64,000 bases of DNA from Myxococcales bacterium UBA1203. GTDB taxonomy: Bacteria > Myxococcota > Myxococcia > Myxococcales > UBA5297. The stretch is taken from the NCBI GenBank assembly GCA_002309695.1, contig DBXV01000017.1, forward strand, positions 160,555 through 224,554, written 5' to 3'. Under the pieces are notes generated by a model. That model had not been told where the DNA came from, ran no database searches, and worked only from the letters and a program-made list of their open reading frames with translations. Numbering within the stretch: position 1 is the stretch's first letter; each line of letters begins with the position of its first letter. Positions 17,774 to 25,319 of the stretch are shown here, in pieces. A program made the translations under genes and the position numbers.

Positions 17774-19522
17774 CTATTCCGCCAGAAGCACCAGCGCGGT
17801 GATGTTGTCCGCTCCCAGTGTTTCGTCCGCCAGCTTGCAGAGGGACGTGGCGATTTTTTGGGGATCGTCGCCGTCTGAAAGCTCGCGCGTAATCAGCTCG
17901 TCGGCATTGCTGCCGAGACAGTCGGGAACGCCGTCACTGCACAGCAGAAGCCGGTCGCCCGCGCAGAGATTGATGGTGAGCAGGCGGGGCTCAAGCCGCT
18001 TGAGCTGAATGCCGCCGTCATTGTCGAAGAAGAAATTGCCGATGCTGTGGGTCAGCGCGCCCAGCGAATCCATATCGGCCACGTCTCTGGGGTCCCGGCG
18101 CTCCTGAATCAGGCGGGTGTAGAGATTTTGCTCCACGGAGTGCAGCTCGAGGATGCCGTTCCGCAGGACGTAGAGGCAGCTGTCGCCCACGGTGGCCACC
18201 GTCAGCTGATCGCCGTCCAGAAGCCCCAGAACGGCCGTGGAACCCGGCGAGTGGGTCATGGGGTCGAGCATGCCGACGAAAATCGGCTGCTTGAGGAACG
18301 AATAGATGCGCGTGTTGGCGTCATCGAGAATCGCCTCAAGAACGGTCTTGTGCCAGTTGGCGGTCAGCGTCCCCGTATGGGTGCGGAGAATTTCGCCGAC
18401 AGGGCCCTCCCAGGCGTCGCGGACAGCCTCAAAGACCTTGGCAGAGGCCAAATCGCCGCTTCCCACATCCGCGGTGGAGATTCCGTCCGCCAGAAGAAGC
18501 AGGCCCCGCTTCCTGTTGGCGTCGTAGCCGATGAACCACGCATCCTGATTGACCGGCATGGACTGGCTCTTGAGCCGTCCAATTTCCGTCGAGGCAGCCA
18601 TGCGGTAGGTCTTCGCTTCCTCGCGCAGTGTCAGGCCGTTGCCCAGAAGCGCGTCGCAAAAATCTCTGCATGAAGGGAAGCGCCGGCCCGGGTCAGCGGA
18701 CAGCGCCCTGCGGATGGCCGTCTCGATGCCGTGGGGCAGGTCGGGAATGAACGTGCGCAGCGGCGGCAGGTGCTCTGTCTGAGTGGGAATTCCTTCGGCG
18801 ACGATGGAGTAAATCAGCAAGGCGAGGCCGAACTGGTCAGCCAGCGCATCGCCGTTTGGCCTGTTCAGCGATTCGGGCGCGCTGAAGCGGTTCAGAGCCG
18901 ACAGACCCTGAGAATTGTCCTTTTTGCAGACCTTGAGCATGTCCGGCCGCGAGAAGAGCAGATGTCCGGATGCGTCGAGCGCAAAAAACTCGGGTGAAAT
19001 CCGGCGGAAGAGCAGGCCCGCGTCGTGGACAGACGCAAAAAATCCGGCCAGCTCGCGAATCCACGTCAGAGTGTAGAAACGCAGGTTTTCGCGGCGCCGC
19101 AGCAGCCTGTCGAGGGAGGGGGACTTCACTTTCGAGAGAAGGATGAACAGGTGCCCGTCTTTTTCCTCGCGCGCTTCTTCGGCAATGACGCCCGGCATCT
19201 TCATCGCGGCCGCAAACCATTCGGGAACGAAGCGCTCGGCGGGAGGATTGGGAGCGTCTGTTTTGGCCGCATTTTCACTCTGGCTGCCACTCTCAGAGGC
19301 CGCCGCGCCGCTCGGTGCTTCCGAATCAGAGGAATTGGCCAGAGGCGGCAGCTCGATGACATCTCGGTGCGTCCCGTCTTCCTGAACGGCGTCCCTGTGC
19401 CAGCCCAGACCGTCCAGAAACGTGGCCGTCGCCAGGCTCAGCGGCGCTCCGTCCCGCCCGAAATTGAGCTTGGTTCCGGCCGGCAGGGAATTTTTAGGTG
19501 ACGCTTCCGTGTCCTGTTTCAT
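17774..19522 (-). CDS. Pseudokinase-PP2C phosphatase fusion
   Basis: The 582-residue product is read from ATG 19520-19522, with GAGGAG upstream. Residues 100-310 look like the C-lobe of a Ser/Thr kinase: LLFRRISPEFFALD stands where HRDxxxxN should be, FSRPD where DFG should be, yet an APE-like FSAPESL and an F-helix (DALADQFGLALLIYSI) remain. Catalytic Asp residues are missing. Residues 325-582 are a PP2C phosphatase with its metal-binding motifs: LLLADGIST, GSTAVLGLL, TVATVGDSCLYVLRNG, LLCSDGVPD and GADNITALV. I infer a cytoplasmic phosphatase steered by a non-catalytic kinase fold. No kinase or FHA partner is adjacent. Confidence 0.88.
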   Translation of the reverse strand: MKQDTEASPKNSLPAGTKLNFGRDGAPLSLATATFLDGLGWHRDAVQEDGTHRDVIELPPLANSSDSEAPSGAAASESGSQSENAAKTDAPNPPAERFVPEWFAAAMKMPGVIAEEAREEKDGHLFILLSKVKSPSLDRLLRRRENLRFYTLTWIRELAGFFASVHDAGLLFRRISPEFFALDASGHLLFSRPDMLKVCKKDNSQGLSALNRFSAPESLNRPNGDALADQFGLALLIYSIVAEGIPTQTEHLPPLRTFIPDLPHGIETAIRRALSADPGRRFPSCRDFCDALLGNGLTLREEAKTYRMAASTEIGRLKSQSMPVNQDAWFIGYDANRKRGLLLLADGISTADVGSGDLASAKVFEAVRDAWEGPVGEILRTHTGTLTANWHKTVLEAILDDANTRIYSFLKQPIFVGMLDPMTHSPGSTAVLGLLDGDQLTVATVGDSCLYVLRNGILELHSVEQNLYTRLIQERRDPRDVADMDSLGALTHSIGNFFFDNDGGIQLKRLEPRLLTINLCAGDRLLLCSDGVPDCLGSNADELITRELSDGDDPQKIATSLCKLADETLGADNITALVLLAE

Positions 19523-19710
19523 TGGCTCCTCGTCGGTGCTGATGTTTTGGAAAGAATTTTCGTCTGAGGAAGTGCTGCCGATTTTGCCATCGTCCGCGGC
19601 CTTGTGAGACCAGGCAGGCAAGAAGCGCGTTTTTCAGATGCAGGCCTTTTCGGACCGCACGCTGTTTGGCGCTGCATGGGGCGCGGCATCCTTTGAAAAT
19701 GCCTTTTTAC

Positions 19711-20715
19711 TCAGGTGATTTGGGCATTCCGCAGAAAGGCAGCCGCTTTTTCCGGCGACATCGGATTGATGTAGAAGCCGCTTCCCGATTCAAAACCCGC
19801 GATTTTCGTCAGGGTCGGCGTCAGCTCCAGATGCCAGTGGAAGTGAGGCAGATTGGGCTTTTGCAGCGGCGACGAATGAATCGTGAAATTGTAGGGGGGA
19901 TCGCCCACCAGCGCATTGAGCTTTTTCAGGATGGTCAGGAGAGCGTCGGCGAAGGCGGGATAGATGCCGTTCTGCGCGTCTTCAAAATGAGAGATGTGCT
20001 TTTTGGGCAGAATCCACGTCTCGAACGGCCTGCGGGGAGCCCAGGGCGCGATGACCAGCATTTCGTCATTTTCATAGACGACGCGCTCACTCTCCCGCTT
20101 TTCCTGCGCGATGATGTCGCAATAGATGCAGCGTTCCTTGAATTCGTAGTGCTTGGCCGCACCGTCCAGCTCCGACTGCACGCGCCGCGGAATAATTGGC
20201 AGGGCAATGAGCTGCGTGTGGCTGTGCTCCAGGCTGGCTCCTGCGGATTCCCCGTGATTTTTGAAGACGAGGACGTAGCGGAACCTGGAATCGCGCCTGA
20301 GGTCGATGATTCGATCGTGGCAGGCCCACAGCAGCGCCTCGACCTCGCCGACAGTCAAATCAGACAGAGACTTGGAATGGTCTCTGGTCTCGATGATGAC
20401 CTCGTGCGCCCCGACGCCATTCATCTTGTCGTAAAGTCCGTGGCCCTCGCGGTCCAGGTCGCCCTCGATAATCAGCGCCGGAAATTTGTTCGGGACAACG
20501 CGGAGCTGCCAGTTGGGCCCGTTGGGATTTGCCGGGCCCGGGCGATACGCGAGGACTTCGGGAGGAGTGGAGGCTTCATGCCCGGGACAGAATGGGCAGA
20601 AGTTGTTTTTGGCGCGTTCGACCAGCTGAATTTTGAAATCGTTTGGCCTCTCGGCGCGTTCGGTAGAGATGATGACCCAGCGTCCAATGACGGGGTCCTT
20701 GCGAAGTTCTGGCAT
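19711..20715 (-). CDS. galT: Galactose-1-phosphate uridylyltransferase
   Basis: This 334-residue protein has the normal length for GalT, the Leloir-pathway enzyme that exchanges UMP between UDP-glucose and galactose-1-phosphate. It has the zinc motif FCPFCPGHE near residue 40, NGPNWQLRVVPNKFPAL, NHGESAGASLEHSHTQLIA carrying the active-site His of the HxHxQ loop, and a C-terminal PHFHWHLELTP. The first residues PELRKDPVIGRWVIIS fit the family start. There is no galK or galE next to it. It precedes the PP2C gene on the same strand with 188 bases between. Confidence 0.94.
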   Translation of the reverse strand: MPELRKDPVIGRWVIISTERAERPNDFKIQLVERAKNNFCPFCPGHEASTPPEVLAYRPGPANPNGPNWQLRVVPNKFPALIIEGDLDREGHGLYDKMNGVGAHEVIIETRDHSKSLSDLTVGEVEALLWACHDRIIDLRRDSRFRYVLVFKNHGESAGASLEHSHTQLIALPIIPRRVQSELDGAAKHYEFKERCIYCDIIAQEKRESERVVYENDEMLVIAPWAPRRPFETWILPKKHISHFEDAQNGIYPAFADALLTILKKLNALVGDPPYNFTIHSSPLQKPNLPHFHWHLELTPTLTKIAGFESGSGFYINPMSPEKAAAFLRNAQIT

Positions 20716-21047
20716 TGTGGGTCGGTTTTGGTGGCGGGCACTTCAAAAGATGCCCGGGAAGGGGGACAGCGAAACGAACGGAGACTTTTGCGCGGCGGTC
20801 TTTGGGAGTCCACAATTTTGTTGGGGAATGCGTATGTGTGTATGATTGACAATGTAATAATTTCAGAGACAATGTGTGGCATCAGAAGCTGCAATTATTT
20901 TTGTGACTTATTATAATGCCATCAGCTGAAAAGAATTTGATGGAAACAACTGCTCGGTAAAATCAAATAAATCTGATTACAGAAATCGCTGGGATACATA
21001 TGCCGGATAAGTGTTGGGTGGAGTTTGGATTTTCTGAGGAGGAATAA
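20716..21047. other. Divergent intergenic region, galT and ThuA-like lipoprotein
   Basis: This 332-base region becomes AT-rich towards the right. A TATAAT at 20912-20917 is a candidate -10 for the plus-strand lipoprotein, about 130 bases upstream of its start; no good -35 is seen. TTGACA also occurs near 20844. There is no coding sequence or tRNA. Confidence 0.4.
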
Positions 21048-22574
21048 ATGTATTCACGCAATTCGCGCAGATTGTGGCTTGCTGGACTTATGCTGACGGC
21101 AGTGTGTGTTTCTGGCTGCCAAACTGGGGAGAGCGACGAGGACGCCGATGCGGGGCCGGATGTGTCGGAGGATGCGGGAATTTTGGGGGATGCAGGAGAT
21201 GTCGGCGCGGATGCGGGAACGGACGACGCAGGGCAGGAGCCGCCGCCGTCGACCGTTTATCCGGGCTGGACGATTGAGGACGGCGAGTCCACGGACGAGG
21301 CCTGCAAGAACAATAAAGACGACGACGGCAGCGGTTACCTGGACTGCGCCGATTACTGGTGCCTCGATACGGTGACGGTGCAGGTGTGCTCGGCGCTGGA
21401 AAATACGGACGCGCTCTGCTCCGACGGCACCGACAATTCGGAAAAGCCCCACGGAAAATCCTATTTTGACGGCCTCGCGGACTGCGCTGACCCGGACTGC
21501 CTGAAAAATCCCCGCGTGACCGTCTGCGCACACCTGAATCCGCTGAAGTGGGAGACGGCGGCGACGTGTGCGTCAGGGGAAGATTCCGACAAGGATGGCC
21601 TCTCCGGTTGCGAGGATCCGGACTGCTGGACGGCGGAAAACGGCTGTCCGCTGAATGGCCGGGTCAGAGTGCTGTTCGACGACGCGCACCGCGAGCGGGC
21701 GGGCAGCGCCGACTGGGTGGTGGATTCGTCAGGCCGCCTCCCGTGGCCCAGCGTCCCGAAGCGCGAGACGGACTGGTCGGGCAACCTCTCCGCCTTCGGA
21801 AAAGCGCTGTTCGACACGGGGCGGTTCACCATCGAGACGCTTCCGTCCTTTTCGCGGCTGACCTACGGCGACGATTCTTCTCCCCAGGATCTGAAGAATT
21901 ACGGCGTTCTCGTCATCCCCGAGCCCAGCGCCCGCATGAGCGAAGCTGAATCCAGGGCCGTGGTGGCCTTTGTCCGTGCCGGCGGCGGCCTCCTGATGGT
22001 GGCGGATCATCTGGAGAGCGACCGCGATGGAAATGGTTGGGATTCTGTTCAGGTTTTCAATGACATGTTGATGGCCGCTGTGTCTTCAGGCGACGCGTCG
22101 CAGGGCGCCGGGGAAGAAAGCGCCCCAAATCCCTTTGGATTCAATGTCGCGCCCATCGGCTACAGCGAGTCCGGCCGCCTGGAGCAGATCAACCGGAAGA
22201 TGGCGTCCACGATTCCGGATGGCGCGGCTTCGCATCCCGTTTTGAGCGGCCCCCACGGCAATGTGACGAAGGTGGGCATGTTCAAGGGCGGACTCTTTTC
22301 CATTTTGGACGGGACGAAGGCCAAGGCGCTGATTCACGCCGTTCCCCTGAATACAGCAGGTTACGAGGAGGGCAGCCCCTTTGTGGTGGCTGCGGAAGTC
22401 GGGCAGGGACGCGTGGTCGCCGTCGGAGATTCGGCGATTCTGAACGACGGAACCGACAGCCATGGACAGAGCGATCCGTCTTTTGACTCGTGGAATTCCA
22501 CGTCGGCACAGAACAGCATCTTATTCCTCAACGCGGCGGAGTGGCTGGCGAAAAAGAACGAAACGGCAGAATGA
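21048..22574 (+). CDS. Asp-repeat lipoprotein with Cys-rich and ThuA/GATase-like parts
   Basis: This 508-residue protein follows a strong AGGAGG site. The signal ends VSGC (Cys24). An Asp/Ala/Gly stalk (residues 28-65) is followed by a Cys-rich segment with EF-hand-like Asp loops (NNKDDDGSGYLDCAD, DSDKDGLSGCEDPDC) that resembles metazoan-type Asp loops found in myxobacterial lipoproteins. The C-terminal 300 residues read as a Rossmann-like ThuA/glutamine-amidotransferase-like fold (RVRVLFDDAHRER, NYGVLVIPEPSARMSEAESRAVVAFVRAGGGLLMVADH, GQGRVVAVGDSAILND), the type also found in DUF4350 proteins. No catalytic Cys of class I amidotransferases is evident. A role at the cell surface is inferred. 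Confidence 0.82.
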   Translation: MYSRNSRRLWLAGLMLTAVCVSGCQTGESDEDADAGPDVSEDAGILGDAGDVGADAGTDDAGQEPPPSTVYPGWTIEDGESTDEACKNNKDDDGSGYLDCADYWCLDTVTVQVCSALENTDALCSDGTDNSEKPHGKSYFDGLADCADPDCLKNPRVTVCAHLNPLKWETAATCASGEDSDKDGLSGCEDPDCWTAENGCPLNGRVRVLFDDAHRERAGSADWVVDSSGRLPWPSVPKRETDWSGNLSAFGKALFDTGRFTIETLPSFSRLTYGDDSSPQDLKNYGVLVIPEPSARMSEAESRAVVAFVRAGGGLLMVADHLESDRDGNGWDSVQVFNDMLMAAVSSGDASQGAGEESAPNPFGFNVAPIGYSESGRLEQINRKMASTIPDGAASHPVLSGPHGNVTKVGMFKGGLFSILDGTKAKALIHAVPLNTAGYEEGSPFVVAAEVGQGRVVAVGDSAILNDGTDSHGQSDPSFDSWNSTSAQNSILFLNAAEWLAKKNETAE

Positions 22575-22836
22575 ATCGACGCAGCAAAGACTATGGCCAT
22601 TACAGCCTATTTCACAGCGCAAAGGAACATTGGTGTGAGGCAAAAGTTACTTAAACGGCGTTGAGAACTTCTGGAGTTTTGCCAAGCGGCGCCAGAGGAA
22701 GTCCAACGGTTGCGTGGCGGCGGCTTTCGCGTTGCAACACAAGGAGTGCGCGTGATGCTACAACCACCGAAACGACAATTTTTTTGTTGCTCATCGAACA
22801 AGTTATATGCGAAGGCTGTTTAGAAGCGTTATCTAG
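22575..22836 (+). pseudogene. IS1595-family transposase C-terminal remnant
   Basis: Immediately after the lipoprotein stop, the plus strand reads RSKDYGHYSLFHSAKEHWCE in one frame. After a frame change near 22652 it continues NGVENFWSFAKRRQRKSNG, then KECA-stop-CYNHRNDNFF. This matches the end of IS1595/ISXO2-type DDE transposases (NGIExFWS..KRR, HLKECEWRYNHR). The TGA at 22753-22755 replaces the expected Trp codon. No terminal inverted repeats or N-terminal half are visible, so it is a decayed fragment. Confidence 0.75.
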
Positions 22837-22883
22837 CCAAGAACAAACACGTTATTATGAACGATTTTACAAGTAATTAAAAC

Positions 22884-22917
22884 AGAAGCCCTCCCATAAC
22901 AACGAGAGGGCTTCTGT
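22884..22917 (-). terminator. Rho-independent terminator
   Basis: On the minus strand AGAAGCCCTC pairs with GAGGGCTTCT and is followed by GTTTTAATT. It lies past the stop of the Ig-like lipoprotein gene. Confidence 0.8.
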
Positions 22918-22946
22918 AATGACAATAGGCAGATTAGATTAAGAGC

Positions 22947-24956
22947 TCATTTTGCAGTCACATCCAAAGATGCTGTTGCTATGTTACCAGAGCTGGCTAT
23001 AGTTAGAGAGCATTGTACAGTTGCTGTGCCGGGCTTGTAGGTACTCTCGCCATCTTCACTTGAACTTTCCTTGGGCGTAGCCGAGACACTAATAGTGGCA
23101 ACGGGAACTGTTCCCACTGAGCCATCAATAGTGAGAGATGCAGGGCTGACTTGAACAGAAACATCAGACTCCTGACTGCATGTCAGCGTGCCATTAGAGC
23201 CGATTGAATTGAGATTCTTATCCAACATATAGAGGGAAAGAGATGCTGCTTTACCTTCGGAAAGAGAAATGTGGCCAACCTTTTGTCCTAACATAGATGT
23301 TTCACCCTCATTTTCTGTCTCGAGAAGCATAAAGCCTGCATAATAACGTTCAGGAAAGAGCCATAAGAACTTCCATTGTTTCCAAATTTGTGTATTCTTG
23401 CGCCATAGAGAGCAATCACTACTTTGTTTATAGGGCAAGTGTTCAGAATCGCCCACAGCTTGAGTGTGAACACCATTTCCATCAATATCAAGGAAGTATT
23501 CACCTTCATTATATTTTCCATCGTCATTTCGGTCGATAAATGGTTCCGCCATCGCAAGGAATGTATCCCCCTCATCACAAATTCCATTTTGATTAACGTC
23601 TTTTGTAAGCAATTCTTCACCACCTGTAATCCCAATTAGTGTGACTAAACCATCTCTAGGATGTCTTTCATCAAGTCCAGGCCAGTAATTGCTATCATAA
23701 AAAGGTTGATAATATTCCTTCTCATCAATAGGCATCTTATATCCAAATTCGCCTACAGTAATTGATGGAACTTCTTCGGGATCAGGATTATGCGTATAGG
23801 AAGAAAAGTCAACTCTTCTATGGATTAAACTAGTAAAAAATGACTCTAATAATGTAGGATTACCAGTAAATGCGCTCGCTAGAGGGGACATATCTGTACG
23901 ATTCAGTGAGGTATCACGTATAACGGGAAAAGGAATTGGCTCCTGAACAGTATAGGTCGTTTCTACCTGCCCATTGTTTCCTGTATAAACTTTTGGTATA
24001 ACTGCTCCCGCTTCGACAGCAAATAAGACGGGTTGATTGGGTATTTCTTGGGTATCACGGTCCGCTACGAACGCACCACATTGCATTTGTGTTCCATAAA
24101 TTGTTGCATCTATTACACGGCTTTTACAACCAATAGTAAAATTATTATAACTTGCAGATCCAGCAACGACATGAATCTTTGCTGTTCCTGCAACATAATC
24201 ACTTGATTGATTGTCGTATCTTTCCGTTCCAGCAATGACTTCCGCGACACCGGCCACGCGTCCTGAAGTCAAATAAGTTACTGCATAGCCGTTGACGTCA
24301 CTTTTTACCGTCATGGGAACAATAGATGCCGTGCCTAATGGTTTGGGAATGGCAAAGTAAATTTGCACATCCTGAATAGGTAGATTGAGCTTGTCGAGAA
24401 CTTGAAATGTTAACTTTGTTGATGTTTGACCTTCAGCAGATGTATTAAAAATTTTGATGGTTTCCGGATCGGCAGAAATAAATTCGATCGTTGCAACTTT
24501 GGCGGGCTCGGGGGCCAACGCGTACTTAAAAAGAATCTCCACTTCTTCACTGGCCTCGACGACTCCTGAATCTTTGCCAGTATATTCAATCCTTACCGTG
24601 GCAGTCCCTGCCTGAACAGAAGTAAGCTGAATCTCAACGTCGCCCATACTCGGTGCCACTGTAAGTTTTTGTTGGTTATTATCTCTTGTTGACGTGGCCG
24701 TTCCGAGGGCTCCAAGATTGGTGCTGACAGTTACTGTGCCGTCATTAGCCAGCTCTCCATCCTTTTTAACTGTGACTGAAATGGTGACTGCGGAGAGGCC
24801 ATCCGCAGGTGTCGAGGTCCCTTCCGCCGGGGTGAGGACAACGGACATGCTGACGCCGCCGCCGCCGCAGGCGCAGAGAGACAACAGGACGGCAAACAGC
24901 AGGCATGAGAAAAGCCGTCTGCGTAGGGATGATTTCGCTGCTTGGAAAGAATTCAT
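22947..24956 (-). CDS. Ig-like (invasin/Big_1-type) surface lipoprotein
   Basis: The 669-residue product starts at ATG 24954-24956 behind AGGAGA; the frame is open to 25076, but that part is probably untranslated. The signal ends LCAC-GGGG. Residues 35-130 and 160-270 look like bacterial Ig-like domains of the Big_1 type (SAVTISVTVKKDGELANDGTVTVSTNLG, TSTKLTFQVLDKLNLPIQDVQIYFAIP, DVNGYAVTYLTSG). A central part has EF-hand/dockerin-like Asp loops (DVNQNGICDEGD, DRNDDGKYNEGE, DIDGNG), and a final Ig-like domain is Cys-containing. The first quarter has neighbour-like GC-rich codons but the rest is markedly AT-richer, suggesting a mosaic origin. Confidence 0.82.
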   Translation of the reverse strand: MNSFQAAKSSLRRRLFSCLLFAVLLSLCACGGGGVSMSVVLTPAEGTSTPADGLSAVTISVTVKKDGELANDGTVTVSTNLGALGTATSTRDNNQQKLTVAPSMGDVEIQLTSVQAGTATVRIEYTGKDSGVVEASEEVEILFKYALAPEPAKVATIEFISADPETIKIFNTSAEGQTSTKLTFQVLDKLNLPIQDVQIYFAIPKPLGTASIVPMTVKSDVNGYAVTYLTSGRVAGVAEVIAGTERYDNQSSDYVAGTAKIHVVAGSASYNNFTIGCKSRVIDATIYGTQMQCGAFVADRDTQEIPNQPVLFAVEAGAVIPKVYTGNNGQVETTYTVQEPIPFPVIRDTSLNRTDMSPLASAFTGNPTLLESFFTSLIHRRVDFSSYTHNPDPEEVPSITVGEFGYKMPIDEKEYYQPFYDSNYWPGLDERHPRDGLVTLIGITGGEELLTKDVNQNGICDEGDTFLAMAEPFIDRNDDGKYNEGEYFLDIDGNGVHTQAVGDSEHLPYKQSSDCSLWRKNTQIWKQWKFLWLFPERYYAGFMLLETENEGETSMLGQKVGHISLSEGKAASLSLYMLDKNLNSIGSNGTLTCSQESDVSVQVSPASLTIDGSVGTVPVATISVSATPKESSSEDGESTYKPGTATVQCSLTIASSGNIATASLDVTAK

Positions 24957-25319
24957 GAATCGTCTCCTGAGAGGAACAACAGATCCGCCGATGCGAAAAA
25001 GGCCGCTCGTGCGCATGTGACCAAAACACTTCCTGCAAACAAACTCGTTCAACATGAAGACACACTTTGACCCCATAAGTCAACCCTTCTCAAAAAGCCA
25101 ACGTTTTTTGTGGGCGGCGGAACGTAAATTTTGAGTTTGAGCGGGGCAGGACGAGATGTGCGTACCTCAAATTTTATAAAACAATACCATTTGTAAACAG
25201 GGAAGGTCATTATAAGGAAAAACAATCATCATTAATATAACGTCATTTGTCATTTTCAGCATGGTTGTGAGGGATCAAAAAATTGTCAGTCTGAGAGTGC
25301 TGTGCTTGCAGGCGCCGCC
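24957..25319. other. Divergent intergenic region, Ig-like lipoprotein and MutS-like gene
   Basis: This 363-base region has an AT-rich middle (25170-25255) that probably holds promoters for both directions. I see no clear paired -35/-10, no coding sequence and no RNA gene. Confidence 0.4.

Noticed and set aside
20844..20872. TTGACA promoter
   Set aside because: No -10 at the proper distance; not listed as a promoter.
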